Below, piece by piece: positions 9,380 to 18,701 of a DNA stretch of 64,000 nt; position 1 is the first letter of the stretch, and each line of letters begins with the position of its first letter. A model generated the notes under the pieces. That model was not told the origin of the DNA. It searched no databases and saw nothing but the letters and a program-made list of their open reading frames with translations. Location: contig CBDATC010000001.1 of NCBI GenBank assembly GCA_965199765.1, positions 868,001-932,000 of the forward strand, in the 5' to 3' direction. Position numbers and translations under genes: made by a program. This DNA is from JAPOXR01 sp965199765. Lineage in GTDB: Bacteria > Pseudomonadota > Alphaproteobacteria > Rhodobacterales > Rhodobacteraceae.

Positions 9380-10011
9380 ATTCGCTCAGCCGCAGCAAGC
9401 TCTTCTGGAGTGTTGACATTAAAGAAGGGATCGGATGAACCGGTTTCGAATTCTGCGACGACCGCACCGTGTTTCGTGGTCCAGTGCGCAATCTTTCTCA
9501 TTCCATTCGCAAGTTCGTTTCTGAGGTCGTCGGCTAAGCAGACTGGCCACAAACCGAATGTGGGATGACAGCGCATGACCTGACCCGGTCCCCCGGCCGC
9601 AGCCAAAACAATCCGCGCACGGTTGCCATGGGTCACGTCATAAAGGCGGTCCACCAAATCCTTCGGGAAAAACGGTGTATCGCCCGCCACCGTTGCAATC
9701 CGCTGATAACCGTGTTCGCTTGCCCAATCCATACCAGCCAACACACCGGCCAATGGTCCGGCAAATCCCTCAACAGAGTCGGCCACCACTGTCAGCCCGA
9801 ACTGACCAAATCGGGCGGGATCGCCATTCGCGTTTATGATCAGCTTGCCAACTTGGGACTCAAATCGACACAGCACGTGTTCCAGCAGAGTATGGTTTCC
9901 GAGCTTCAAGAGCGATTTTTCATTCCCTGCCATTCTGGTTGACCGACCACCCGCTAGAACGACGCCGACGATTTCGGATCTTCGTATTTCCTCCTTGCCA
10001 TGTTCAGTCAC
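9358..10011 (-). CDS. mobA: Molybdenum cofactor guanylyltransferase MobA
   Basis: It transfers GMP from GTP to Mo-molybdopterin to give MGD. The nucleotidyltransferase start VGVVLAGGRSTRMAGNEKSLLKLG is seen, with the GTP-binding LAGGxSxRMG-type loop and TVAGDTPFFP as metal-binding site. I chose GTG 10011, which overlaps the fdhD stop (GTGACTGA) and gives 217 residues, the usual MobA length. The reading frame is open further upstream to 10131 but only inside fdhD. The ribosome site before the GTG is weak, so coupling to fdhD translation is likely. Confidence 0.88.
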   Translation of the reverse strand: MTEHGKEEIRRSEIVGVVLAGGRSTRMAGNEKSLLKLGNHTLLEHVLCRFESQVGKLIINANGDPARFGQFGLTVVADSVEGFAGPLAGVLAGMDWASEHGYQRIATVAGDTPFFPKDLVDRLYDVTHGNRARIVLAAAGGPGQVMRCHPTFGLWPVCLADDLRNELANGMRKIAHWTTKHGAVVAEFETGSSDPFFNVNTPEELAAAERMCAGGPW

Positions 10012-10909
10012 TTTCGGAGGCCTTTCTGCGATGCCGTCGGTGTTCTTCGGGAACTGAATTCGGTTCGCTGTCAAAGACCAGATTTTTGCTTCCCGAAAGG
10101 CATACGAAACGTCGTCCGCGCAGCCTTCCAATCAAGGTCAGGTTGACTATTCTGGCAATCTCCACTCCCCAAGCCGTGAAGCCGGAGCGTGAAGCCAATG
10201 CCGGGATGCCCATCATAGCCGTTTTAATGACCATTTCCGAAGTCAGTCTGCCGGTGGTATACAGCAGCTTGTCCGTGCCGCTTTCTCCATGTGCGACCAT
10301 CCAACCGGCAATTTTGTCGACTGCGTTGTGCCGGCCCACATCCTCCATATAAACGAGAGGCTGATCTGCACAACACAATACCGTTCCGTGAATTGCTCCA
10401 GCCGCCAAATACAGGCTCGGCGTTTGATTGATGCGCGCTGACAAACTGTAGAGCCACGAAACCCGCACTTCCCGATTCGGCAATTCCACCGATTCAATTG
10501 TATCGTAGAGGTCGCCAAAAACCGTTCCGACCGCGCATCCGCTGGTTCGGGTCTTTTTTTTGAGCTTTTCTTCATAGCTCGTTTTTGAATTTGTGCGAAC
10601 AACAACAGTGCTGGTCTCATCGTCATAATCGACTCCGGCAACATCGGCGCTGAACGGAAGCATTCCTTGATTGGTGAGAAACCCGAGGGCCAGATATTCC
10701 GGGTAGTCTCCAATCGTCATGGCTGTCAGAATCTCGGTCGAATTCAAAAATATTGTGAGGGGCCGCTCTTCAATTACGCGGACAACGGACTCTTCACCTT
10801 CGTGAGTGGTGCCGACAACTTCACGAGAAAGACCGCCGGCTTCCGGCTCTGGCGAAATCAAATAGGATTGGCCTTCCAGCTCACGGCTATTCCTGCGCGT
10901 TCTGTTCAT
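10004..10909 (-). CDS. fdhD: Formate dehydrogenase accessory sulfurtransferase FdhD
   Basis: The 301-residue protein contains the FdhD core: LTIFLNSTEILTAMTIGDYPEYLALGFL, the sulfur-transfer loop RTSGCAVGTVFGD, and YMEDVGRHNAVDKIAG. FdhD passes sulfur from IscS to the bis-MGD cofactor of formate dehydrogenases. Instead of the E. coli CxxC loop only one Cys is present (GCAVGT), a form I associate with the alphaproteobacterial branch. It is the first gene of the fdhD-mobA-mobB/moeA operon. No formate dehydrogenase is in this window, but the related bis-MGD enzyme SoeA is. Confidence 0.92.
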   Translation of the reverse strand: MNRTRRNSRELEGQSYLISPEPEAGGLSREVVGTTHEGEESVVRVIEERPLTIFLNSTEILTAMTIGDYPEYLALGFLTNQGMLPFSADVAGVDYDDETSTVVVRTNSKTSYEEKLKKKTRTSGCAVGTVFGDLYDTIESVELPNREVRVSWLYSLSARINQTPSLYLAAGAIHGTVLCCADQPLVYMEDVGRHNAVDKIAGWMVAHGESGTDKLLYTTGRLTSEMVIKTAMMGIPALASRSGFTAWGVEIARIVNLTLIGRLRGRRFVCLSGSKNLVFDSEPNSVPEEHRRHRRKASESD

Positions 10910-11155
10910 CCCGACGGCTCAGTTGATCAATCAGCAACAAATAGGCGGTTCTCTTTATGCTGATTTCATAAGAATGTCATTGCTGCCTTCAACATGAACC
11001 GGCGAAGCTCTCGGAAATTTGCAGTGGCGCCCGCATGATACGAATTTGGTCTTGCATTTTGTTGTTCTAAGCCATTCACGACCGGTGCTATCTCTTATAT
11101 TCAGCTTGTATCGCTGTGGACTTTTGTGCTGATCAATCAGGAAACTCATTCTGTC

Positions 11156-11431
11156 ATGGACAATCAACGCGCCGAAATCATTGCTATTCATTGTGTTGAA
11201 TGGTTAGCCAAAGACGATCAGCGGCTCGAACGGTTCCTTGCGACAACCGGTGTCGACCGGATCGAGGGCAGAAGCTTGAAAGACCTGAATTTTCTTGGCG
11301 CGGCGTTGGACCACATCCTATCCTGGGAACAGGCTGTGATAGAGTTCTGCGAATTCGCTGATCTTCCATTGGAAGCCCCGGCGGAAGCAAGGCAACTCCT
11401 GCCCGGCGGAGAGGTTCCGCATTGGACTTGA
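11156..11431 (+). CDS. DUF3572 family protein
   Basis: The 91-residue protein starts at ATG 11156 (MDNQRAEIIAIHCVEWLA). It matches the alphaproteobacterial DUF3572 pattern: a short helical protein with AKDDQRLERFLATTGV, FLGAALDHILSWEQAVIEFCEFADLPLEAP and a final ARQLLPGG. No function is established. Its stop overlaps the TTG start of the HAD phosphatase gene, so the two are translationally coupled. Confidence 0.75.
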   Translation: MDNQRAEIIAIHCVEWLAKDDQRLERFLATTGVDRIEGRSLKDLNFLGAALDHILSWEQAVIEFCEFADLPLEAPAEARQLLPGGEVPHWT

Positions 11432-12135
11432 ATATTCGGCCAATTAAAGGCTTGCTTTTCGACAAAGACGGCACGCTGTTCGATTTTCGGGCCTCGTGGG
11501 CCAAATGGCTGTCCGCGGTCCTATATAAATTAGCGGGAGGCGACGCAGAGCTGGCTCGGAATGCCGGTGCCATGCTTGGCTATAACACTCAGAAGTGCGA
11601 ATTTGAAAGCGAGGCGGTGTTTGTTGCCGGAACGCCCGACGACACGTTACGCATATTAACCTGCCAATTCCCCGAATGGCCAATCAAAGAACTTCTGCAC
11701 ATCGTTGGTGAATCGGCCGCAATGGCAGAACAGGTTCCCGCCGCACCGCTGCGGCCGCTTCTTTCGAAACTGCGTCAGGAAGGATATCGTCTCGGTGTCG
11801 TCACAAATGATTGGGAACATGTCGCACGGGCTCATTTGAATGCTGCGGATTGTTGCGATCTATTCGACTATGTTGCCGGTTCCGACTCCGGCTATGGGGC
11901 AAAACCCGACCCAGGCATGCTGACGGCATTCTGCGATCAATTCCAGATCCCGCCCAACCAATGCCTTATGATCGGAGACAGCCCTTCTGACATGGAAGCC
12001 GGACGAAAAGCTGGAATGACAGCCATCGGAGTCTTAACCGGCATGGACAGCCGAGAAACACTGGCTTCGATTGCTGACGAAGTTTTGCAGGATATCGGGC
12101 GACTTCCGGACTGGCTTGCAAATCCATGCGCCTAA
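11422..12135 (+). CDS. HAD-superfamily phosphatase (phosphoglycolate phosphatase-like)
   Basis: The 237-residue protein starts at TTG 11422 inside the end of the DUF3572 gene. It has the four HAD motifs: I LLFDKDGTLFDF with the nucleophilic Asp, II VVTNDW, III Lys in GAKPDPGML, and IV MIGDSPSDMEAGRKAG. The alpha-helical cap lies between motifs I and II. It resembles HAD-IA phosphoglycolate phosphatases (Gph), but the exact substrate cannot be fixed. Confidence 0.88.
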   Translation: MDLNIRPIKGLLFDKDGTLFDFRASWAKWLSAVLYKLAGGDAELARNAGAMLGYNTQKCEFESEAVFVAGTPDDTLRILTCQFPEWPIKELLHIVGESAAMAEQVPAAPLRPLLSKLRQEGYRLGVVTNDWEHVARAHLNAADCCDLFDYVAGSDSGYGAKPDPGMLTAFCDQFQIPPNQCLMIGDSPSDMEAGRKAGMTAIGVLTGMDSRETLASIADEVLQDIGRLPDWLANPCA

Positions 12136-12298
12136 TAGTGTTTCGTGTTACTCGATTGCACAGCACAGCGCTATTTTGCGGAAGCGGATCAACTTCGCTG
12201 CCACACCTGAAAAAATCTTCTTGCCAAGGTTCTGTTTGAAGGCCAATAAATCACTATTAAGCGCTGCAAAGCAAGCAGGACGACCGGGGGGAGACAGA

Positions 12299-13849
12299 AT
12301 GCCGAAGCGTCAGCGACGCCGCAGCGGAGGCCATAAAGCCAATGTTGAGCGCAGCGATGCAACCGTAATCCGCCAAATGGATTGGCGAATACCCCGCAAT
12401 CCCGACCGACCCACAGAGCCGTTGGATGATGATGGCATCGCCGCGATACACAACGGAGCAATGCGTGTTCTCGAAGACATAGGAATTGAATTTCTGAACG
12501 ACGAGTCTGTGCAGATACTCAAAAGTGCTGGATGCAAGGTTCAAGACTGCAACGTGCGAATGGACCGTGAGTTTGTCATGGAAATGATCGGCTCTTGTCC
12601 ATCCCAATTCACCATGATCCCCCGCAATCCTGACCATCAAGTCATCGTCGGTGGTCCGCACATGATTTTCGGGAATGTTTCTTCACCCCCAAATTCATAT
12701 GACTTGGACAATGGAAAGCTTGTCGGAACACAGAATTTCTTCCGAAAATTCCTGAAGCTGACTCAGTACTTTAACTGTATCCACATAGCCTGCGGCTATC
12801 CTGTGGAACCTGTGGATATCCATGCTTCGGTGAGGCATCTGGACTGTGTGTTCGATAAACTGGTGATGACTGACAAAGTCGTTCACGCTTATTCTCTTGG
12901 CGCCGAGCGTGTTGAAGATGTTATGGAGATGGTGCGGATTGCCGGCGGCTACTCACAAGAGGAATTTCAGGCTTCGCCTAAATTGTTCACAAACATCAAT
13001 TCAACCTCGCCTCTGAAACACGATCGGCCGATGCTGGACGGCGCGATGCGCATGGCGCGCAACGGTCAAGCTGTCTTTGTATCGCCGTTCACACTCGCAG
13101 GCGCTATGGCCCCTGTGACCATGACCGGTGCAGTAACCCAATCCATTGCCGAGGGGTTGGCAGCCATCGCATTGCTCCAATATATCCGTCCGGGCGCTGC
13201 GTGCGTGTTCGGCACGTTCACATCGAATGTCGACATGCGCTCGGGAGCGCCTGCGTTCGGCACTCCTGAATATGTGAGGGCAACACAGATGACCGGTCAA
13301 ATGTGCCGGCACTATGGGATACCCTTGCGCGCATCGAATGCCTGCGCTGCCAACGTTCCTGACGGTCAAGCGGTTTGGGAGAGTTCGAATTCACTCTGGG
13401 CAGCGGTTCAGTCGGGCACAAATGTCGTCTATCACAGCGCTGGCTGGCTGGAAGGCGGGCTGATCGCCTGCCCTGAGAAATTTGTGATGGATTGCGAATT
13501 GCTGCAGCAGATGCAGCGATATTTCGACACAGCCATTACAGCTACGGATGAAAGCGATGTCGCATTTGACGCTATCGATGAAGTCGGACCGAACGGCCAC
13601 TTCTTTGGCGCGACGCATACTCAGGAGCGGTACACAACCGCCTTTTATGAGCCATTCATGAGCGATTGGCGAAATTTCGAGGCGTGGTCGCTCGACGGAG
13701 GCATCTGGACGGCTCAGCGCGCCAATCAAATCTACAAAAATATTGTTGAAGAATACCAGCCGCCGCCTATGGAATCGGAAATTCGCGGGGAATTGGAAGA
13801 GTTCGTTACGCGGCGCAAACAGGAAGGCGGCGCACCCACGGACTATTGA
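12299..13849 (+). CDS. MttB-superfamily trimethylamine/betaine methyltransferase (non-pyrrolysine)
   Basis: The 516-residue protein starts at ATG 12299 after a GGGGGGAGA ribosome site; the frame is open further upstream but without a ribosome site. It shows the MttB fold (HNGAMRVLEDIGIEFLNDESVQILKSAGCKV, a TIM barrel with NVDMRSGAPAFGTPEY). Archaeal MttB uses an in-frame amber codon for pyrrolysine; none is seen here, so it belongs to the wide non-Pyl group typified by glycine betaine:corrinoid methyltransferase MtgB. It would move a methyl group from a quaternary amine to a corrinoid protein. No corrinoid protein gene is adjacent, so the partner must be elsewhere. Confidence 0.88.
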   Translation: MPKRQRRRSGGHKANVERSDATVIRQMDWRIPRNPDRPTEPLDDDGIAAIHNGAMRVLEDIGIEFLNDESVQILKSAGCKVQDCNVRMDREFVMEMIGSCPSQFTMIPRNPDHQVIVGGPHMIFGNVSSPPNSYDLDNGKLVGTQNFFRKFLKLTQYFNCIHIACGYPVEPVDIHASVRHLDCVFDKLVMTDKVVHAYSLGAERVEDVMEMVRIAGGYSQEEFQASPKLFTNINSTSPLKHDRPMLDGAMRMARNGQAVFVSPFTLAGAMAPVTMTGAVTQSIAEGLAAIALLQYIRPGAACVFGTFTSNVDMRSGAPAFGTPEYVRATQMTGQMCRHYGIPLRASNACAANVPDGQAVWESSNSLWAAVQSGTNVVYHSAGWLEGGLIACPEKFVMDCELLQQMQRYFDTAITATDESDVAFDAIDEVGPNGHFFGATHTQERYTTAFYEPFMSDWRNFEAWSLDGGIWTAQRANQIYKNIVEEYQPPPMESEIRGELEEFVTRRKQEGGAPTDY

Positions 13850-13891
13850 GTGATAGGGACATCGCTATATCTTCGTGATTCGGCAGCCGCT

Positions 13892-14056
13892 TCAATATGT
13901 TTGATCGCTGTCTTCAAGGATGAACCCGCGGCCATCCAAAATCGTGAGGCAGTGTCCAAAATCTGCTCCAGGCGAAACAACCGCCAAGCCCTCGAAGTCG
14001 ACCGGATTAAGCCAAGCAATGTTCCACTCAGGCACACCGGACGCGGCATTGGACAA
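13892..14056 (-). CDS. Possible small ORF or gene remnant downstream of pheT
   Basis: Between the convergent mttB-like gene and pheT a 54-codon minus-strand frame with a TTG start reads like protein (EWNIAWLNPVDFEGLAVVS, then a Gly/Asp-rich end). I do not recognise a family and there is no clear ribosome site. It may be a decayed gene tail or chance. The rest of the 225-bp gap shows nothing. Confidence 0.2.
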   Translation of the reverse strand: MSNAASGVPEWNIAWLNPVDFEGLAVVSPGADFGHCLTILDGRGFILEDSDQTY

Positions 14057-14074
14057 TTCAGCTTTGTAAAGCTG

Positions 14075-16510
14075 CTACCTTCGAAGCGAACCGCCGGTGG
14101 TCGATTCTACCTTCTGTGCGATCTCTGAGCAGATTGCCTCCAATTCAACTTCCTTAAATGCAGATTTTTCCGGCTGCAGACGAACTGAAACTGCAAGCGA
14201 TTTATTGCCTTCACCGAGTTGAGCTTCTGCGGCTGTTCCGGAATATTCATCGAAGACCTGCACGGAGCTGACCAATTTCCGATATTTTGAACCGAGGACC
14301 GCCCCTGTTACAGTGGCGGCTTCCACGCGCTGACCGACCACAAACGCAAAATCGCGGTCCACATGTTGAAGCGTACTCGGCTGGAATGCGGCACGGGCCT
14401 TTCCTTTGCGCTTCGGCATCGGCAGAGCATCCAAAAACAAAGTCATTGCTGACACCGGTCCCTTGAGACCAAACTTTCGGAGCAGCTTCGGATTCAACTC
14501 TCCAAACACCGCCAGAGGCTTGCCAGGTTGCAGAAAGGCAAGACCGGAGCGCTGTGGATGCCACCAAGACGGAGCATTTCTCATATATCGCGGCTTAACC
14601 CCGGGCAGCAGCGTCGAAAGAACTGTCTCCACATCTGCTTTGGCATCAAACAGATCAATTGAACGCATTGCATGGTGCGGTTCCCTTGGACTTCGTCGGC
14701 CAACCAACAGAGCAGACGCACAAGCGGACTGATTGCCAGCCTCCGCTCCATGAAAAACCGGCCCAACTTCAAATAACGCCAAATCATTGAACCCGCGCGC
14801 TTGATTGGCAAGGGCCGCCTTAACCAGACCGGGCAAAAGATCAGGCCGCATCACGGTCAATTCAGAAGAAATCGGATTCTCCAATTCAACCGCCGGGGTT
14901 CCATCGGAAAACCACCGGGCCAATTCGCTGTCCACGAATGAATAGGTAACGCATTCATTGTAACCAAGGGCTGCGAAAGTGCGCCGACATGCTTGTTCGC
15001 GCCGCTGCGCCGCGGTCAAAATTGGTCGCGCCACTCCCACCGCTGCACGCGGCATTGGCTGGCCTTTCAGCTTCGTCAATGACGCGACTCTGGCAATCTC
15101 CTCGACAAGGTCAGTCGGTCCGCCAATATCAGGTCGCCAACTCGGTGGAGTTACAACAAAAAAATCGGCCTCTTGATCTGCTTTGAACCCAAGGTCTCTG
15201 AGAATTCTGCGCTGCGTTTCCGGTTCAATCTCCATGCCGATCAGCTTTTCGACACGACTGATCGGCAGTTTGAACACACGGTCAGCACTGGGAATCTGAC
15301 CGTCCGAAACAAGATCGGAGGCCTCGCCGCCGCAAATATCAAGGATAAGATTTACCGCGATATCCAAGCCACGAACTGTGAATGCCGGATCCACACCGCG
15401 TTCAAATCGGTAACGCGCATCAGAAATAATTTTAAGGCGACGTCCAGTCTTAGCCGTTGTGATCGGGTCCCAAAGAGCGCTTTCCAAAAAAACATTCACA
15501 GTCTCCTCGGTGCAGCCGGTCGGCAAACCGCCCATAACCCCTGCGATGCTCTCAGGACCCGCATCATCTGAAATCAGTATCTGGCCCTTTGACATCTGGT
15601 AGTCGACACCATCCAAGGCAGTCACGGTCTCACCGCCCTTTGCCAAGTGAATTCGCAGTCCGCCTTTGACTTTGTCCGCGTCAAAGGCATGCAACGGGCG
15701 GTTCAAGTCATAGGTGACGTAGTTGGTGATATCAACCAAAGCGGAAATCGGTCTGAGACCGATAGCCTTCAACCTCCGCTGCATCCATTCCGGAGACGGA
15801 CCATTCGTAACCCCACGAATGACCCGGCCGAAGAACGCAGGACACCCATCAGGTTTGGCTTCATTATCAATTTTAACTGACAAAGGGCATCGAAACGCGT
15901 GCTCAATGACAACATTCTGCAGCGGCTTCATCACACCTAACCCGCGCGCAGCCAGGTCACGGGCGATACCGCGCACGCCCAATGCATCAGGGCGGTTCGG
16001 TGTGATTTCCAGATCGAAAACCGGGTCATTCAAGCCTGCGTAGTCTGCGAACACGGTTCCAAGCGGCGCGTCCTCAGGCAGATTGATGATGCCGTCATGT
16101 TCATCGGAAATCTCAAGCTCGCGCTCCGAACACAGCATGCCTTTGCTCTCAACTCCACGAATGACGCCTTTCTTTAGATCCAGTCCTGTCCCGGGAATAT
16201 GAGTTCCAACCGGCGCAAACACGCCTATCATGCCGGTGCGGGCATTCGGCGCTCCGCAGACGACGGAAACTTCCGCGCTTTGCTTTTCTGGACCATTCGG
16301 CCAGGTTTCCACACGACAAACACGCAACCGGTCTGCGTTGGGATGCTGCGATGCTTCAATAACACGGCAAATGGAAAACGCTTTCAGCGCTTCACTGGGA
16401 TCATTGATGCTGTCCACCTCTAAACCGAGATCAGTCAATGACTCTGCGATTTCGAGCGCTGTCGCATCTGTATCCAAGTGGTCATGGAGCCAAGAAAGGG
16501 TAAATTTCAT
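14075..16510 (-). CDS. pheT: Phenylalanine-tRNA ligase beta subunit
   Basis: The 811-residue protein has the full PheT layout. It starts MKFTLSWLHDHLD, and a tRNA-binding EMAP-like domain covers about residues 40-150 (VCGAPNARTGMIGVFAPVG). B3/B4 editing and B5 domains follow, then a catalytic-like core and the anticodon-binding FDX-ACB domain from about 715 (FQPSTLQHVDRDFAFVV). It partners PheS to charge tRNA-Phe. Unusually it is not next to pheS, which lies at 19969 on the opposite strand with pyk, tRNA-Trp, secE and two ribosomal protein genes between. Confidence 0.97.
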   Translation of the reverse strand: MKFTLSWLHDHLDTDATALEIAESLTDLGLEVDSINDPSEALKAFSICRVIEASQHPNADRLRVCRVETWPNGPEKQSAEVSVVCGAPNARTGMIGVFAPVGTHIPGTGLDLKKGVIRGVESKGMLCSERELEISDEHDGIINLPEDAPLGTVFADYAGLNDPVFDLEITPNRPDALGVRGIARDLAARGLGVMKPLQNVVIEHAFRCPLSVKIDNEAKPDGCPAFFGRVIRGVTNGPSPEWMQRRLKAIGLRPISALVDITNYVTYDLNRPLHAFDADKVKGGLRIHLAKGGETVTALDGVDYQMSKGQILISDDAGPESIAGVMGGLPTGCTEETVNVFLESALWDPITTAKTGRRLKIISDARYRFERGVDPAFTVRGLDIAVNLILDICGGEASDLVSDGQIPSADRVFKLPISRVEKLIGMEIEPETQRRILRDLGFKADQEADFFVVTPPSWRPDIGGPTDLVEEIARVASLTKLKGQPMPRAAVGVARPILTAAQRREQACRRTFAALGYNECVTYSFVDSELARWFSDGTPAVELENPISSELTVMRPDLLPGLVKAALANQARGFNDLALFEVGPVFHGAEAGNQSACASALLVGRRSPREPHHAMRSIDLFDAKADVETVLSTLLPGVKPRYMRNAPSWWHPQRSGLAFLQPGKPLAVFGELNPKLLRKFGLKGPVSAMTLFLDALPMPKRKGKARAAFQPSTLQHVDRDFAFVVGQRVEAATVTGAVLGSKYRKLVSSVQVFDEYSGTAAEAQLGEGNKSLAVSVRLQPEKSAFKEVELEAICSEIAQKVESTTGGSLRR

Positions 16511-16671
16511 AACAGGTCCGAAATTGATGATCGGGAGCGCTTCTTATTCCAACGGCGCTCTCAAAGGAAGAGGCGCTGCGTGAATAGCTGCCTGCAATGT
16601 TCCGGTTCCGGAAAAAATGGACGCTTGGCGCACCCCACATATTTCCAAAGATTCGGAGGTTCCGATATCCG

Positions 16672-16801
16672 CATGCCGCAGGAGCCGTTGCATGCATTTT
16701 TTGGGCTGCTTGTGGAATTGCCGTGCGCAGGTTACGATGCAGGCGTTCGGGACATTGATATGTTTTTCAAGGGGTCGCCGGGCAACCGGAGGACGACTTG
16801 A
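16672..16801 (+). CDS. Possible 42-residue ORF ending in the pyk start
   Basis: In the 287-bp gap between pheT and pyk, a short frame from ATG 16672 (MPQEPLHAFFGLLVELPCAG) ends with TGA overlapping the TTG start of pyk, the coupling style used throughout this genome. No family is recognised and the frame is open upstream to 16478 through unconvincing sequence. It is a weak candidate leader or small gene; the remainder of the gap holds nothing I can name. Confidence 0.2.
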
Positions 16802-18213
16802 AAAGAGACCGAAACATTAAGATCGTTGCCACGCTTGGACCAGCGTCAGACGGTGTTGAAACCATACACCAGCTGTTCGAAGCGGGAGCCGACATATTCC
16901 GATTGAATATGAGTCACGGCACTCATGAACAAATTCGGCTCCGCCATGCGGAGATTCGTGAAGCAGAGAAGCTGGCTGGAAGACCGATCGGAATTCTCGC
17001 TGATCTGCAGGGTCCGAAAATCCGCTGCGGCGCGTTCAAGAACAACCGCGAAAAACTGGAAGCCGGGCAGTCATTCCGTTTTGACCTGAACCCTGAACCC
17101 GGCGACGCCACCCGTGTCAATTTGCCGCACCCACAGATTTTTGCTGCGTTGGTAACCGGTTCGACTCTGTTGGCTAATGATGGACAGATACGTTTGACCG
17201 TTGATTCATTGGGAGATGAATTTATCGACTGCACCGTTGAGGTCGGCGGCGAAATATCGAACAGCAAAGGCATCAATATTCCCGATGTCGTTCTGCCGCT
17301 TGCGGCGCTTTCCGATAAAGACCGCACCGATCTCGACTTCATCTGCGGCCTTGGAATCGACTGGCTCGCACTTTCTTTCGTGCAGCGTCCCAGTGATATT
17401 GAAGAAGCACGAGAGCTTTCCGGCGGCCGTGCCGCGATTATGGCAAAGATCGAAAAACCAGCGGCCCTGGCTCGATTTGACAGCATATTGGAAGCGGCTG
17501 ACGGAATTATGGTCGCGCGAGGAGACCTTGGTGTCGAAATGCCGGTTCATTCTTTGCCGCCGGTGCAAAAGCGGATGATCCGCCGCTGCCGCGCGGCTGC
17601 GAAGCCTGTGATCGTGGCAACGCAGATGCTTGAGAGCATGATTCAGAATCCGGTTCCAACCCGTGCCGAAGTCTCAGATGTCGCAACCGCGATATATGAA
17701 GGCGCCGATGCCGTCATGCTTTCTGCCGAGTCCGCGGTGGGCCGCTTTCCGGTCGCATCTGTGAAGACCATGAATAACGTTGCTCTGTCAGTAGAGCAGG
17801 ACCCGATCTTCAGACAGGTTATTGAGGCTTCGCGCCGCGGCGACCGAGAAACTGTGGCAGATGCGCTCACACTTGCGGCAAGGGAAATCGCCGAGACAAC
17901 CGAAGTTGGGGCAATCTGCTGCTTTACCCATTCAGGAACCACAGCTCATCTGGTGGCGCGCGAGCGCCCGCGCGTGCCGATTATCGCAATCACTCCGTTC
18001 AACCGCATTGCGAGGCGATTGAGTCTGCTTTGGGGAGCGCATTGTGTGGTTACGGATATTGTTCACAGTTTCGATGAAGCTGTCGCGTCGGCCATCACTG
18101 TCGCCGAGAAGCATGAATTCGGCCAGAACGGCGATAAAGTCATCATTCTTGCCGGCGTGCCATTCAATGTGCCCGGATCAACCAATATTGTCCAGGTCGC
18201 TGGCCTGAATTAA
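16798..18213 (+). CDS. pyk: Pyruvate kinase
   Basis: The 471-residue glycolytic enzyme makes ATP and pyruvate from phosphoenolpyruvate and ADP. It starts at TTG 16798 behind CCGGAGGA. Visible motifs are IKIVATLGPAS, DIFRLNMSHGTHEQI, ADLQGPKIR, the catalytic Lys region MAKIEKPAALARFD, and the metal-binding Glu/Asp in DGIMVARGDLGVEMP. The length is that of type II bacterial enzymes without the extra PEP-utiliser domain. Confidence 0.96.
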   Translation: MKRDRNIKIVATLGPASDGVETIHQLFEAGADIFRLNMSHGTHEQIRLRHAEIREAEKLAGRPIGILADLQGPKIRCGAFKNNREKLEAGQSFRFDLNPEPGDATRVNLPHPQIFAALVTGSTLLANDGQIRLTVDSLGDEFIDCTVEVGGEISNSKGINIPDVVLPLAALSDKDRTDLDFICGLGIDWLALSFVQRPSDIEEARELSGGRAAIMAKIEKPAALARFDSILEAADGIMVARGDLGVEMPVHSLPPVQKRMIRRCRAAAKPVIVATQMLESMIQNPVPTRAEVSDVATAIYEGADAVMLSAESAVGRFPVASVKTMNNVALSVEQDPIFRQVIEASRRGDRETVADALTLAAREIAETTEVGAICCFTHSGTTAHLVARERPRVPIIAITPFNRIARRLSLLWGAHCVVTDIVHSFDEAVASAITVAEKHEFGQNGDKVIILAGVPFNVPGSTNIVQVAGLN

Positions 18214-18346
18214 CATTCGTTCGCAACCGCTTTGTGATTTTGGACCGCCAAGACGCTCCATGATATGCCGCTCTTTGGCTGAACCGCTTCCGGGGTTTCC
18301 GGAACCGCGCCTTCCTGTCTATGCGCTGCTGCGGAGACAACAGCGG

Positions 18347-18375
18347 TTGCATGAAGAAGCATAAAGGCATAAAAT
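18347..18375 (+). promoter_or_regulatory. Candidate sigma-70 promoter for tRNA-Trp/secE
   Basis: TTGCAT (18347-18352) and TAAAAT (18370-18375) are separated by exactly 17 nt. The predicted start is about 8 nt before the mature tRNA 5' end at 18390. The position suits a tRNA promoter; the assignment is by inspection. Confidence 0.6.
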
Positions 18376-18389
18376 TATTTGCATTGTTT

Positions 18390-18465
18390 AGGGGTGTAGC
18401 TCAGTTGGTAGAGCACCGGTCTCCAAAACCGGTTGTCGGGGGTTCGAGTCCCTCCGCCCCTGCCA
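18390..18465 (+). tRNA. tRNA-Trp (anticodon CCA)
   Basis: A 76-nt cloverleaf folds by eye. The acceptor stem AGGGGTG pairs with CGCCCCT, followed by discriminator G and an encoded CCA end. The D arm contains AGCTCAGTTGGTAGAGC. The anticodon stem CCGGT/ACCGG encloses loop CTCCAAA with anticodon CCA at 18423-18425. The T arm carries GGTTCGAGTCC. As in most Proteobacteria, tRNA-Trp precedes secE. Confidence 0.97.
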
Positions 18466-18520
18466 AGCTTTATTTGCATCAATTAATTTGCAATCCTTCG
18501 TCAAATTGAGCAAAACCGAT

Positions 18521-18540
18521 GCAGTTGCGTATGCGACTGC
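18521..18540 (+). other. RNA hairpin between tRNA-Trp and secE
   Basis: The arms GCAGTTGC and GCGACTGC form 8 pairs (one G-U) around a GTAT loop. No U-tract follows, so it is more likely a processing or structural element of the tRNA-Trp/secE transcript than a terminator. Confidence 0.35.
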
Positions 18541-18664
18541 CACAAACCAAATTCTCATGCATTTTTTGGTCGCTTGCGGATTTTCTGCAGAGGCAAATAA
18601 TAGAAGCGGATTCATTCCAGTCCATTCGGCGCTCAACCGCTCAGATCCGCGCATCAGCCTTCCC

Positions 18665-18701
18665 TGCCGTTTGGTCGTCCGGTAGGGCGAGGCAAACGGC
18701 A
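18665..18701 (+). other. Long RNA hairpin in the secE leader
   Basis: The outer arms TGCCGTTTG and CAAACGGCA are perfectly complementary (9 bp). An inner stem TCGTCC/GGGCGA (6 bp, one G-U) closes a GGTA tetraloop, with a small asymmetric internal loop between stems. It lies 132 nt before the secE start, in the 367-bp gap after tRNA-Trp, where no gene is seen. Possible roles are RNase processing, secE leader control or a small RNA. Confidence 0.45.

Noticed and set aside
12071..12298. Upstream extension of the MttB-like gene
   Set aside because: The extra 76 codons overlap the HAD gene and lack similarity; the ATG at 12299 has a strong ribosome site.
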